From the NCBI GenBank assembly GCA_018241505.1, contig JAFEDS010000005.1:124001-188000 (forward strand): DNA of 64,000 nt, read 5' to 3'. This document shows, piece after piece, positions 26,443-34,995 of the stretch (positions are counted from its first letter, which is position 1; each line of letters begins with the position of its first letter). The position numbers and the translations under genes are program-made. Origin of the DNA: Pseudomonadota bacterium (lineage in GTDB: Bacteria; Pseudomonadota; Gammaproteobacteria; Steroidobacterales; Steroidobacteraceae). The notes under the pieces are model-generated. The model searched no databases. It saw only the letters and a program-made list of their open reading frames with translations, and was not told the DNA's origin.

Positions 26443-27006
26443 TTGGTCGAGGGCCGCCTGGCTCCCGGCGCATCGAGCGTCCGCGTCGCCGAACCCAAGC
26501 CACGTCCAAAACCCGCGTTAAACGTTCGCATCCTGGGTCTGGATCCCGGGTCCCGCCGCACCGGCTTCGGTGTGATTGAATGCCGGGGTGCTGACTACAC
26601 GCATGTCGCCCACGGCTGTATTGCCGTGGCCGGTCTGGAGCTGGCCGATCGGTTGCGGCGGATTTTCGAGGCACTGACCGGACTGATAGCGGAGCATGGC
26701 CCCGGGGAGATTGCGGTCGAACGCGTATTCGTCAACCGCAATGTGGAAAGCGCATTGAAGCTCGGGCAGGCCCGCGGCGCGGCGCTGTGTGCAATTCCGG
26801 AGGGGGTCCCGGTCTTCGAATATGCTCCCCGCGCCATAAAGCTTGCGCTTGTAGGCTCCGGCGGGGCTGATAAGACGCAAGTGGGACACATGATCAAAAC
26901 GCTGCTGCAATTGAACGAGAAGATGTCTCCGGACGCTTCTGACGCTCTGGCGATCGCGGTCTGCCACGCCCATACGCGCAGACTCCATCAACTGGCTTCC
27001 CGATGA
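26443..27006 (+). CDS. ruvC: Holliday junction resolvase RuvC
   Basis: Endonuclease that cleaves four-way junctions with RuvAB. The core begins at VRILGLDPGSRRTGFGVI with the first catalytic Asp, followed by AVERVFVNRNVESALKLGQARG (Glu) and SPDASDALAIAVCHAHT (Asp). The usual protein is about 170 residues and starts right before RILGLDPG. Here no ATG or GTG precedes it; I take TTG at 26443, after the yebC stop, while ATG at 26395 (overlapping yebC by 38 bases) would add another 16 residues. Either way there is a 25-45-residue N-terminal extension. Its stop overlaps the ruvA ATG. Confidence 0.93.
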   Translation: MVEGRLAPGASSVRVAEPKPRPKPALNVRILGLDPGSRRTGFGVIECRGADYTHVAHGCIAVAGLELADRLRRIFEALTGLIAEHGPGEIAVERVFVNRNVESALKLGQARGAALCAIPEGVPVFEYAPRAIKLALVGSGGADKTQVGHMIKTLLQLNEKMSPDASDALAIAVCHAHTRRLHQLASR

Positions 27007-27590
27007 TCGGGTCGATCCGGGGTCGCATCGCCTCCAAGACACCGCCTCAACTCATGGTGGACGTCGCTGGAGTCGGCTACGAAATTGAAGCGCCGATGTC
27101 CACTTTCTTCCTGTTGCCGTCAGTGGGAGAGGAGGTGTTTCTTCTCACCCATCTCGTTGTTCGCGAGGACGCGCACATCCTGTACGGTTTCGGCACGCAC
27201 GATGAGCGCAGGCTGTTTCGCAGTCTGATCAAGGTGTCCGGCGTCGGTCCCAAGATCGCATTGGCATTGTTGTCCGGGATCAATGTCGAGGCGTTCGCAT
27301 TGTGCGTCCAGAACCAGGACATCGCGGCACTGACCAAGGTGCCCGGCATTGGACGAAAGACCGCCGAGCGTCTGGTAGTGGAGATGAAGGACCGTCTCGG
27401 TCCGCCATCGGAAGTCGCCGTCAGTGCGGTCGCGAGTGCGCCCGGCGCGAATCCCGAAGCCGAGGCTTTTGGCGCGCTCGTGGCCCTCGGCTACAAGCCT
27501 GCCGAGGCCACCCGCTTGCTCAAGGCAGCCGGTCCCGGTACACACTCCACCGAAGAGTTGATCCGACGCGCTCTCCAGGGCGCGATCTGA
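27003..27590 (+). CDS. ruvA: Holliday junction branch migration protein RuvA
   Basis: 195 residues, ATGA overlap with ruvC. The N-terminal OB-fold ([31 protein letters not shown]) is followed by tandem helix-hairpin-helix motifs ([21 protein letters not shown] and [22 protein letters not shown]), then a flexible linker and a C-terminal RuvB-contacting domain ([22 protein letters not shown]). The tetramer holds the four-way junction flat while RuvB drives branch migration. Confidence 0.97.
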   Translation: MIGSIRGRIASKTPPQLMVDVAGVGYEIEAPMSTFFLLPSVGEEVFLLTHLVVREDAHILYGFGTHDERRLFRSLIKVSGVGPKIALALLSGINVEAFALCVQNQDIAALTKVPGIGRKTAERLVVEMKDRLGPPSEVAVSAVASAPGANPEAEAFGALVALGYKPAEATRLLKAAGPGTHSTEELIRRALQGAI

Positions 27591-27597
27591 GGATTGG

Positions 27598-28653
27598 GTG
27601 CCAGTGGAACACGCAGAAGCAGAGCGGGTAGTGAGCGGATCGGCCCAGAGGGAGGAGGATGCCGTCGAGCGCGCCATTCGCCCGCGTCGTCTGGACGAGT
27701 ACGTTGGTCAGCCGCAGGTCAAGACACAACTGGAAATCTTCATCGGCGCCGCGCGGCAGCGGGGCGAGGCGCTCGATCACGTGTTGATCTTCGGACCGCC
27801 CGGCCTCGGCAAGACCACGCTGGCCAACATCATTGCGGCGGAGCTGGGCGTCAACCTGCGGCAGACGTCAGGACCGGTGCTCGAGCGGCCGGGCGATCTC
27901 GCGGCGTTGTTGACGAACCTGCAGGCGCGCGATGTGCTTTTCGTGGACGAGATCCATCGCCTTTCGCCCATCGTCGAGGAAGTGCTGTATCCGGCGATGG
28001 AGGACTACCAGCTCGACATCATGATTGGCGAGGGTCCGGCGGCGCGTTCAATCAAGTTGAACTTGCCCCCGTTTACCCTGGTTGGCGCGACCACGCGCGC
28101 AGGTCTCCTGACGTCACCCTTGCGCGATCGTTTCGGCATCGTGCAGCGGCTGGAATTCTACGGGGTTGATGACCTGGAGAGGATTGTTACGCGCTCGGCC
28201 TCGATCCTCAACGCACCGATTGATACAACCGGGGCAAGGCGCATTGCGCAGCGCTCACGGGGCACCCCTCGAATCGCCAACCGCCTGCTGCGAAGGGTCC
28301 GTGACTACGCGCAGGTCAAGGCCGATGGCAGCATCAACGAAAAGATCGCGGATGCCGCGCTGAACATGCTGGAGGTCGATCCCGTCGGCTTTGACACACT
28401 CGACCGGAAGTTCCTGTTGACGATCATCGAGCGCTTCGATGGCGGCCCGGTCGGCATTGACAGCATCGCCGCCGCAATAGGCGAAGAGCGAAGCACCCTC
28501 GAGGATGTCGTCGAGCCCTTTCTGATTCAACAGGGGTTCGTAGTGCGGACAGCCCGGGGACGTATCGTGACGCGCGCTACCTATCTGCACTTCGGACTGA
28601 AGGCACCTGAGCGGATCGCCGCCAATCTGCAACTTTTCGAGGACGATAAGTGA
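27598..28653 (+). CDS. ruvB: Holliday junction DNA helicase RuvB
   Basis: 351 residues from GTG 27598. AAA+ motor that pumps DNA through the RuvA-bound junction. Walker A is [17 protein letters not shown] (about residue 65-81), Walker [13 protein letters not shown], sensor 1 [20 protein letters not shown], and the C-terminal winged helix ends [15 protein letters not shown]. Seven bases separate it from ruvA. The last four bases overlap ybgC. Confidence 0.97.
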   Translation: MPVEHAEAERVVSGSAQREEDAVERAIRPRRLDEYVGQPQVKTQLEIFIGAARQRGEALDHVLIFGPPGLGKTTLANIIAAELGVNLRQTSGPVLERPGDLAALLTNLQARDVLFVDEIHRLSPIVEEVLYPAMEDYQLDIMIGEGPAARSIKLNLPPFTLVGATTRAGLLTSPLRDRFGIVQRLEFYGVDDLERIVTRSASILNAPIDTTGARRIAQRSRGTPRIANRLLRRVRDYAQVKADGSINEKIADAALNMLEVDPVGFDTLDRKFLLTIIERFDGGPVGIDSIAAAIGEERSTLEDVVEPFLIQQGFVVRTARGRIVTRATYLHFGLKAPERIAANLQLFEDDK

Positions 28654-29102
28654 CCCCGTTCAGGTGGGCGTCACGAGTGTACTGGGAAGATACAGACGGA
28701 GGCGGCATCGTCTACTATGGGAACTATCTGCGCTTCCTCGAAAGGGCCCGGACGGAATGGTTACGGTCGCTCGGGTTCTCACAGGCGAAGTTGGCGGAGG
28801 CGCCCGGAGTTCTGTTTGCAGTGGTGAGTCTGAACATCGACTACCGGCGTCCGGCCAGACTAGACGACGAGCTGCTCACGACCTGTGAACCGGCGATGGA
28901 AGGCGCCGCCACGATCCGCTTTGCACAACGGATCTACCGCGGCACGGATATCGAGCCGGCCGGGGATTTGTTGGTGGAGGCGAACGTACGCGTCGCTTGC
29001 ATAGACGCGCGGACCCTGCGGCCCAAACGGCTGCCGGACTTTCTGACGAGCGCGCTTCCCGTACCGGGCGGCACGCGATCGAACCTCGAGGAGCCCTCCT
29101 GA
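28650..29102 (+). CDS. ybgC: Acyl-CoA thioesterase YbgC of the Tol-Pal cluster
   Basis: 150 residues, hot-dog fold. The catalytic stretch [30 protein letters not shown] near residue 10 has the Asp-x-Gly-Gly-Ile-Val-Tyr signature of YbgC-type 4HBT thioesterases. It begins inside the last four bases of ruvB, and the tolQ ATG follows directly after its stop. The physiological acyl substrate in the envelope context is not settled. Confidence 0.94.
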   Translation: MTPFRWASRVYWEDTDGGGIVYYGNYLRFLERARTEWLRSLGFSQAKLAEAPGVLFAVVSLNIDYRRPARLDDELLTTCEPAMEGAATIRFAQRIYRGTDIEPAGDLLVEANVRVACIDARTLRPKRLPDFLTSALPVPGGTRSNLEEPS

Positions 29103-29822
29103 ATGGGTGATCAGCTATCCATTATCCGCCTGGTCGTCGAGGCCAGTATTCCGGTGCAGATTGTCATCGGGATCCTGTTGCTGGCGTCGCTGACATCCTG
29201 GGCCATCATCTTCCGCAAGCGCCTGATCATCGGGCGGGCACGCCGGAATGCCGATCAATTCGAGAACAGTTTCTGGTCGGGTGGGGACCTCGCCCAGTTG
29301 TATCGCGCGATCGAGCAACGGGGTGGCACCACCGGCATGGCCAGCATCTTCGAGTTCGGGTTCCGCGAGTTTGCGCGCCTGCGGCAGCAGGGGACCATCG
29401 CGGCCGATCAGTTGTTGGAGGGGGCACGGCGCGCGATGCGGGTCGCCCATCTCAAGGAAATCGATCGCCTGGAGGCGAGTCTCGCAACACTCGCCACCGT
29501 CGGATCCACGAGCCCGTACGTGGGACTGTTTGGAACCGTCTGGGGCATCATGAGTGCGTTCTCATCCCTTGGTAACGTCCAGCAGGCAACACTGGCAATG
29601 GTCGCTCCGGGAATCTCGGAGGCGCTGATTACAACGGCCATCGGCCTGTTTGCCGCCATTCCCGCGGTCGTGGCCTACAACCGTTTCGCCGACCAGGTGG
29701 GGCGGCTGGAAATCCGCTTCGATGCCTTCACGGAGGAGTTTTCCACCATCCTCCAGCGTCATGCCAGTCGTGGACATGCTGCGCCGGGGCCAGTCGCGGC
29801 CTCGCCAACGACCCTAGCGTAG
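29103..29822 (+). CDS. tolQ: Tol-Pal system proton channel subunit TolQ
   Basis: 239 residues, three membrane segments. One lies near the N-terminus (VEASIPVQIVIGILLLASLTSWAIIF), then a large cytoplasmic loop, and a pair (LATVGSTSPYVGLFGTVWGIMSAF and ALITTAIGLFAAIPAVVAYNRF) with the ExbB/TolQ signature. It forms the proton-driven motor with TolR that energises TolA during cell constriction. Start is directly after ybgC. Confidence 0.97.
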   Translation: MGDQLSIIRLVVEASIPVQIVIGILLLASLTSWAIIFRKRLIIGRARRNADQFENSFWSGGDLAQLYRAIEQRGGTTGMASIFEFGFREFARLRQQGTIAADQLLEGARRAMRVAHLKEIDRLEASLATLATVGSTSPYVGLFGTVWGIMSAFSSLGNVQQATLAMVAPGISEALITTAIGLFAAIPAVVAYNRFADQVGRLEIRFDAFTEEFSTILQRHASRGHAAPGPVAASPTTLA

Positions 29823-29834
29823 GAGCGCCAAGCA

Positions 29835-30290
29835 ATGGCAAACGTCTCACGTGGCCGGCGTCTCATGGGCGACATCAACGTCGTGCCCTACATCGACGTC
29901 ATGCTCGTGTTGCTGATTATTTTCATGATCACGGCCCCGCTGCTCACCCAGGGAATCAAGGTGGATCTGCCCAAGGCGGGCGCGGAACCTCTGGACCCCG
30001 AAATGCTCAAAAACGCCATACCCCTGGTGTTGTCGGTGGACCGGACGGGTGCGCTGTATATGAATATCGGGGGTGGCAACCCTCAGCAGGCGCTCACTGC
30101 CCAGGATGTAGCCGCCCGGTCTGAGGCTGCGCTGCGGCGCAATCCCGACCTGCCGGTGCTGGTGAAGGCCGACAACCGGGTTGAATATGGGATGGTGGTC
30201 CGTGCCATGGTGATCCTGCAAAGAGCGGGGGCCAAGAAGGTCGGTTTCATCACCGATCCGCTCCCTGACCCAACTCGTCACGGCCGCTGA
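29835..30290 (+). CDS. tolR: Tol-Pal system protein TolR
   Basis: 151 residues with one N-terminal membrane segment. GDINVVPYIDVMLVLLIIFMITAPLL includes the conserved Asp that carries protons. A periplasmic domain follows (KVDLPKAGAEPLDPE ... VLVKADNRVEYGMVVRAMVILQRAGAKKVGFIT). ExbD/TolR family partner of TolQ. Confidence 0.97.
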   Translation: MANVSRGRRLMGDINVVPYIDVMLVLLIIFMITAPLLTQGIKVDLPKAGAEPLDPEMLKNAIPLVLSVDRTGALYMNIGGGNPQQALTAQDVAARSEAALRRNPDLPVLVKADNRVEYGMVVRAMVILQRAGAKKVGFITDPLPDPTRHGR

Positions 30291-30307
30291 CAGGCACCCA
30301 CGGCTCC

Positions 30308-31234
30308 ATGCTCGAGCGTACCAGTGACCGTTGGGTCTCCATCACGTTATCCGTGCTGCTGCACGGCACGTTGGTTGCGGCCCTGGTTTATGGTTTCTGG
30401 ACGTATCACAAGTCGCAGCCGCCGGCGCCGACGCTGGCGATTGAAGGAACGGTTGTTGATTCGCGTACAGTGAATGCCCCGCCGGTGAAAACGCCGCCTG
30501 CGCCTCAACCGCCCGCGCCAACGCCGGCGCCGGAACCTCCGGCTCCTGAGCCGGTTGAACCTACAGGCCCGCCGGAACCGACGCCAGAGGAGTTGGCGCA
30601 ACGCGAGCAGGCCCTGAAGGACAAGGCGCAGCAGGAGCAGGCTCAGAAAGATCAGGCTGCCAAGGAACAGGCGCAGAAGGAGCAAGCGCAGAAAGAGCAG
30701 GCCGAAGCGCAGGAGAAGCAGCGGCAGCTCGATGAGCAGAAGAAGCAAGAGGCGCAGCGTCAAGCCGACGAGAAACGCAAGCGCGAGGCGCAGGAGAAGG
30801 CGGACGCCGAGCGCAAGGCCGCCGAGGCCAAGCGACTCGCGGAGCAGAAGCGGGCTGAGGAAGCTCAGCGCGCGGCGGACGAGAAGGCCCGTCAGGAAAG
30901 CGAAGCGGACCTGCGCAACAGCCTGGCGGCCGAAGAACATGCCAACCAGGTGCGCAACAGCGGCGCACTGGTGAGCTGGGTAGGACAGATTACAGCGCGT
31001 ATCCAGCGCGCCTGGCTGCGGCCGCCGTCGGCGCGGCAGGGCATCCAGTGCGTGTTGCATATCACTCAGGGGCCGGGAGGCCAGGTGTTGAGCGCCAAAA
31101 TTGAATCGTGTAACGGCGACCAGGCGGTGCGTGAGTCGATTGAGGCGGCGGCTTATCGGGCTTCGCCGCTGCCCCCGCCGCCGGACCCGTCGCTGTTCGA
31201 GCGCGATCTGGAAGTCACCTTCAGGCCCGATTGA
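30308..31234 (+). CDS. tolA: Tol-Pal system protein TolA
   Basis: 308 residues. An N-terminal membrane segment (SITLSVLLHGTLVAALVYGFW) is followed by a Pro-rich stretch (residues about 55-100) and a long charged helical domain (about 100-210) of repeated KEQAQ and EAQRQADEK-type heptads, which spans the periplasm. The C-terminal 90 residues form the TonB-like domain that meets Pal and TolB (SWVGQITARIQRAWLRPPSAR ... SIEAAAYRASPLPPPPD). Proper order and spacing in the operon support the call despite the repetitive middle. Confidence 0.94.
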   Translation: MLERTSDRWVSITLSVLLHGTLVAALVYGFWTYHKSQPPAPTLAIEGTVVDSRTVNAPPVKTPPAPQPPAPTPAPEPPAPEPVEPTGPPEPTPEELAQREQALKDKAQQEQAQKDQAAKEQAQKEQAQKEQAEAQEKQRQLDEQKKQEAQRQADEKRKREAQEKADAERKAAEAKRLAEQKRAEEAQRAADEKARQESEADLRNSLAAEEHANQVRNSGALVSWVGQITARIQRAWLRPPSARQGIQCVLHITQGPGGQVLSAKIESCNGDQAVRESIEAAAYRASPLPPPPDPSLFERDLEVTFRPD

Positions 31235-31256
31235 TGTCAAACTTCAACAGTAAGCC

Positions 31257-32564
31257 ATGAGATTAAACAAACCCGTTGCCTGCATTGCCACTGCCTTGAT
31301 GGCCATCGGCTGCGCCGTTCCGGCGTGGGCGCAACTCAAGATCGAGGTCACCAACGGTGTGGCCGATCCCGTGCCCATTGCCATCGTGCCGTTTGCAAAA
31401 CCGCCCGCCGACAACGCCCTCGACGTTGCTTCGGTTGTGGAGCACGACCTGGCTGGGAGCGGCCGCTTTCGGACGTTGCCACGGACGCAGATGCCGGCAT
31501 CGCCCACACAGCCCAATGCAGTCGTGATGAACGATTGGAAGAACGTTGGAGAGGACTACATCGTCGTCGGGCGGGTAGTGCCGCTCGATGGCGGCAATCT
31601 TGCGGTCGACTTCGACCTGCTGAATGTACTGACGGGCCAACGAGTCGTCGGCCAACGCTTTGTCGGAACTCCCGGCGCGTTGCGTAATGCGGCTCACAGG
31701 GTCAGCGACGTTGTGTACGAGAAAATCCTGGGCATTCGCGGGGCATTTGCGACGCGCATTGCCTATGTGGCCGTCGATGGTCAGCCGCCCGCGCAGAAGT
31801 TCCAACTCATTGTGGCCGATGCCGATGGTGAAAATCAGCGCCTAGTGCTGGAGTCGCGCTATCCGCTGATGTCACCGTCGTGGTCGCCCGATGGTCAGTG
31901 GCTGGCCTATGTGTCCTTTGAAAACAAGCGCTCGTCTGTCTATGTGCAGCTCGTGCGCACGGGCGAGCGACGCCAGGTTTCGGCTCGTGCCGGAATCAAC
32001 GGCGCGCCGATGTGGTCACCGGATGGCAAGAAGCTCGCACTCACATTGGGTGGCAGCAGCGGAAATCCGGATGTCTACATCCTGGAGTTGCAGTCCCAGA
32101 ATCTCACGCGGCTCACGGACGACCCGTCAATCGATACGGAGCCGTGCTGGTCGGCGGATGGCAAGTTCATTTATTTCACCTCCGATCGCGCCGGCGGCCC
32201 GCAGATTTATCGCATTGGCGTGAATCCGGGCGACCGTCCGAAGCGCATTACCTTCACCGGCAACTACAACGCGCGCCCGCGGTTGTCCGCGGACGGCAAT
32301 TTGTTGGCAATGGTGACCCTGGACGGTGGCAACTATCGTGTTGCCGTGCAGGATCTGTCGAATGGCAGTGTCCGTGTGCTGTCCAAGGGACACCTGGACG
32401 AGTCGCCGAGCTTCGCGCCCAACGGCAGTACAATCATGTTCTCGGAGCGTGAAGGCAACCGTGGAATCCTGGCCACGGTCTCGGTGGACGGGCTGATTGG
32501 ATTGCGATTGAAATCGGAGCAGGGCGAGGTGCGGGAACCCGCCTGGGGACCGTTCGCTCAATAG
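31257..32564 (+). CDS. tolB: Tol-Pal system beta-propeller protein TolB
   Basis: 435 residues with a signal peptide (NKPVACIATALMAIGCAVPAWA). The N-terminal domain (IEVTNGVADPVPIAIVPF) is followed by a six-bladed propeller built from repeats of the PSWSPDGQWLAYVS kind: MWSPDGKKLALTL, CWSADGKFIYFTSDRAGGPQIYR and others. Periplasmic; it competes for Pal and is displaced by TolA. The intact operon order confirms it. Confidence 0.97.
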   Translation: MRLNKPVACIATALMAIGCAVPAWAQLKIEVTNGVADPVPIAIVPFAKPPADNALDVASVVEHDLAGSGRFRTLPRTQMPASPTQPNAVVMNDWKNVGEDYIVVGRVVPLDGGNLAVDFDLLNVLTGQRVVGQRFVGTPGALRNAAHRVSDVVYEKILGIRGAFATRIAYVAVDGQPPAQKFQLIVADADGENQRLVLESRYPLMSPSWSPDGQWLAYVSFENKRSSVYVQLVRTGERRQVSARAGINGAPMWSPDGKKLALTLGGSSGNPDVYILELQSQNLTRLTDDPSIDTEPCWSADGKFIYFTSDRAGGPQIYRIGVNPGDRPKRITFTGNYNARPRLSADGNLLAMVTLDGGNYRVAVQDLSNGSVRVLSKGHLDESPSFAPNGSTIMFSEREGNRGILATVSVDGLIGLRLKSEQGEVREPAWGPFAQ

Positions 32565-32612
32565 ATCGTGGCTGTTTGAGCCGTATTAACGGCGGAAAGG
32601 GTGGTTAAAGGT

Positions 32613-33188
32613 ATGCGAAAAATACTGATGGTTCTGATGCTGGCCACTGCGTTGGTGAGCGCTGGCGGATGCGCGAGCAAGAAGCCCAAGGCAGGAGCCT
32701 CGCAGTCGACCGAAGTGGGTGCCAACAATGGGGCCGACTCTTCGGGAGCGGGCGCGGATGCTGCCAATGCCGGCAACGTTGGGGCGGATGAGGATGTGGC
32801 GGGTCCGACGGGCGGTCTGCTGGCCAAGCGCGTCATTTATTTTGACTTCGACAGCAGTGACATCAAGGGCGAGGGCAATGAGGTCGTGGCGGCTCACGCG
32901 AAGTATCTCGCCAGCCATTCGACCACTCGTGTTCGCCTCGAAGGCAACACGGATGATCGCGGCTCGCGCGAATACAACATCGGCCTCGGCGAGCGGCGTG
33001 CGCAATCAGTGCGCAGGGCGCTCATGCTTCAAGGCGTCACCGAGTCGCAAGTGACGACAGTGAGTTACGGCGCGGAGCGCCCAGCGGTGGTTGGAAACGA
33101 TGACGCCGCGTGGTCGAAGAATCGCCGCGTTGAAATTGTGTACCTGGGACCCGGCGGCCAGGCGGCTCCGGTTCAGCCACAACGGTAG
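32613..33188 (+). CDS. pal: Peptidoglycan-associated lipoprotein Pal
   Basis: 191 residues from ATG 32613; a GTG four codons earlier is in frame. The lipoprotein signal ends SAGGC, with Ala rather than Leu at the -3 lipobox position. A 60-residue Gly/Ala/Asn/Asp linker is followed by an OmpA-like peptidoglycan-binding domain (VIYFDFDSSDIKGEGNEVV ... LEGNTDDRGSREYNIGLGERRAQSVRRAL ... SKNRRVEIVYLGPGG). Anchors the outer membrane to the cell wall with TolB and TolA. Confidence 0.95.
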   Translation: MRKILMVLMLATALVSAGGCASKKPKAGASQSTEVGANNGADSSGAGADAANAGNVGADEDVAGPTGGLLAKRVIYFDFDSSDIKGEGNEVVAAHAKYLASHSTTRVRLEGNTDDRGSREYNIGLGERRAQSVRRALMLQGVTESQVTTVSYGAERPAVVGNDDAAWSKNRRVEIVYLGPGGQAAPVQPQR

Positions 33189-33195
33189 GAAGAGT

Positions 33196-34209
33196 ATGAA
33201 CAAGCTGCTGCCAGTCTCGGTTGCTGTCGCTGTCGCCACAATCCTCATGGGATGCGCGACGACTCCACCCGAAGAAGACCCCGTTCAGATCAAGCTGAAC
33301 GATCTCGATCAGCGCATTGCTCGGATTGAGCGCGTTGTCTCGAACCAGAGCCTGGTGCAGCTTGCGCAGAGCCTCGATTCAGTTCAGCAGGAGACTCGTC
33401 GCTTGCGAGGGCGGATCGATGAGCTGGAGAACAGCAATGAGCAGATGAAGAAGCAGTTGGCTGCTTCGGCTTCTGTTCGAATCATTGGCGGTGGCACGAA
33501 CGGCGCGTATGGCGCGGCGGGTGCGCAGGGCGGTGGGTACGGTGCAAACGGCACGGCGGGCGCTGGCACAGCGGGCGGCTCGGTTGGCGGTGCTGCCAAC
33601 GGCGGGGGCGGTGCCAACGGTGCGGGTAGCAATGGTTCCAACGCGGGCGCGGGATCGGCTGGTAGTGTTGGTGGCGCAGGCGCCCCCGGCGATGCGGGTG
33701 CAGGCGGGGCCACAGCGGGCTCTGTTGGTGCTGCTACCGGTGCGGGAGCCGCGGCCGCTGCGGCAGGCCCGGGGCCGGGCGGTACCGACGTGCCTGCTGG
33801 TGGGGCAGGAGCCTCGTCGGTGGAGCAGTCGGTGTACTCGCAGGCTTTTTCAGCACTAAAGGCTGGCAGCTACTCCGTAGCCATCACGGGCTTCAAGGAC
33901 TTCCTGACCTCGTACCCCCAAAGCAGCCTCGCCGAGAATGCGCAATATTGGCTCGGCGAGGCGTACTACGTGACACGTTCGTACGACGACGCCGGCGCTT
34001 CTTTCCGGACCGTGCTCCAGAAGTATCCGCAGTCACGGAAGGCGCCCGACGCGATGCTCAAACTTGGATTCACGCAGTACGAGCAAAAGCGTTATGCAGA
34101 CGCTCGCAAGACGCTAAACGACGTCACGCAGAAGTTTCCCGACTCGGATGCCGCGCGGCTGGCAACGGAGCGCTTGAAACGGATTCCCACGAACGCACCT
34201 AAGAGCTGA
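33196..34209 (+). CDS. cpoB: Tol-Pal accessory protein CpoB (YbgF)
   Basis: 337 residues from ATG 33196, with AGGAAGAG upstream. The N-terminal signal ends ILMGC, a plausible lipobox, so the protein may be lipidated; CpoB is usually a free periplasmic protein. A coiled coil (about 30-93) is followed by an unusual Gly/Ala/Asn/Ser tract from about 98 to 206 before the three TPR repeats (YSQAFSALKAGSYSVAITGFKDFLTSYPQS ... YADARKTLNDVTQKFPDSDAA). CpoB ties outer-membrane constriction to peptidoglycan synthesis. The TPR half and operon position are convincing; the tract is much longer than usual. Confidence 0.9.
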   Translation: MNKLLPVSVAVAVATILMGCATTPPEEDPVQIKLNDLDQRIARIERVVSNQSLVQLAQSLDSVQQETRRLRGRIDELENSNEQMKKQLAASASVRIIGGGTNGAYGAAGAQGGGYGANGTAGAGTAGGSVGGAANGGGGANGAGSNGSNAGAGSAGSVGGAGAPGDAGAGGATAGSVGAATGAGAAAAAAGPGPGGTDVPAGGAGASSVEQSVYSQAFSALKAGSYSVAITGFKDFLTSYPQSSLAENAQYWLGEAYYVTRSYDDAGASFRTVLQKYPQSRKAPDAMLKLGFTQYEQKRYADARKTLNDVTQKFPDSDAARLATERLKRIPTNAPKS

Positions 34210-34279
34210 CAGCAGCTCCACGTGGTGTATGATGCGCGCCCCGTCCGGGCGGCGCGCGACAGCGCCTCGCTCCATTTTC

Positions 34280-34352
34280 GGGTCGGTAGCTCAGTTGGTA
34301 GAGCAGTACCCTTTTAAGGTATTGGTCCTGGGTTCGAGCCCCAGCCGACCCA
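34280..34352 (+). tRNA. tRNA-Lys(UUU)
   Basis: Cloverleaf fits by eye: acceptor GGGTCGG pairs with CCGACCC. The D arm is GCTC/GAGC, and the anticodon stem GTACC/GGTAT closes the loop CTTTTAA with anticodon TTT. The T arm CTGGG/CCCAG closes TTCGAGC. The discriminator base is A and no CCA is encoded. It follows cpoB, as in many gammaproteobacteria. Confidence 0.95.
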
Positions 34353-34515
34353 AATCCCCCGCTTTTTGACGGTTGAAGCTTGGCACGAAGGGTGCAAGCT
34401 GCAGTGCGCGAGCGCGCGCTGTCGCCGGGCTCCGAGCTGCTTTGTCGCATTTGAGCCACGTTCGCACGCCGTGAGGCGGGGAGCACATTCTGGGAACACA
34501 TCAGGGGAAGGTCTC

Positions 34516-34947
34516 ATGAACGGGTTCGATTCCGTGATTCGCTGGCTGCTGCAGGCTCAGGGGACGGGATTACGCTGGCTCCGCGAGGAGCTCGAGCGGG
34601 CAAACGTGAGAATTCGACTCACCGATAGCTGCCTGGATGAGCTCGTGCGCAGCGCGGATGACTGCGCGCGGCGCTCGGGCGCCCACTCGGAGCGTTCTTA
34701 TGCCGAGCGTTTCCGCGCCGAGATCCTTGCGCGCGCGAGCTTCATTCAACGCTGGACGGGCTCCGATGAAAAGATGTCCCTGCAGAACGAAGAAACTCTG
34801 CAGGACCTTGTAAGAATTGCGCGCAAGTACGCGCTACCGCGTCGCTGGAAATTGTCGGAACCCGTGGTCGTCGAGCATCGGCGCAAGCGGCCGTCGGATT
34901 GGCAATGGACAGATGACATCGACTCGGGCGCGGTGCCTCAGTCGTGA
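34516..34947 (+). CDS. Conserved-looking hypothetical protein
   Basis: 143 residues from ATG 34516, with a strong AGGGGAAGG ribosome site. The frame is open upstream through the tRNA flank, but that part is not coding. The sequence is soluble and charged with helical stretches (SVIRWLLQAQGTGLRWLREELERANVRIRL ... SERSYAERFRAEILARASFIQRW) and no cysteine, signal peptide or known motif. It stands alone after tRNA-Lys. I do not recognise a family. Confidence 0.55.
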   Translation: MNGFDSVIRWLLQAQGTGLRWLREELERANVRIRLTDSCLDELVRSADDCARRSGAHSERSYAERFRAEILARASFIQRWTGSDEKMSLQNEETLQDLVRIARKYALPRRWKLSEPVVVEHRRKRPSDWQWTDDIDSGAVPQS

Positions 34948-34995
34948 AGTTAACCTGAGTTAATTGCCTCGGGGCCGGGATGTTTGCCGGGCCCC

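Noticed and set aside
30595-30905. Short tandem DNA repeats in tolA
   Set aside because: They encode the heptad-rich helical domain that is normal for TolA.
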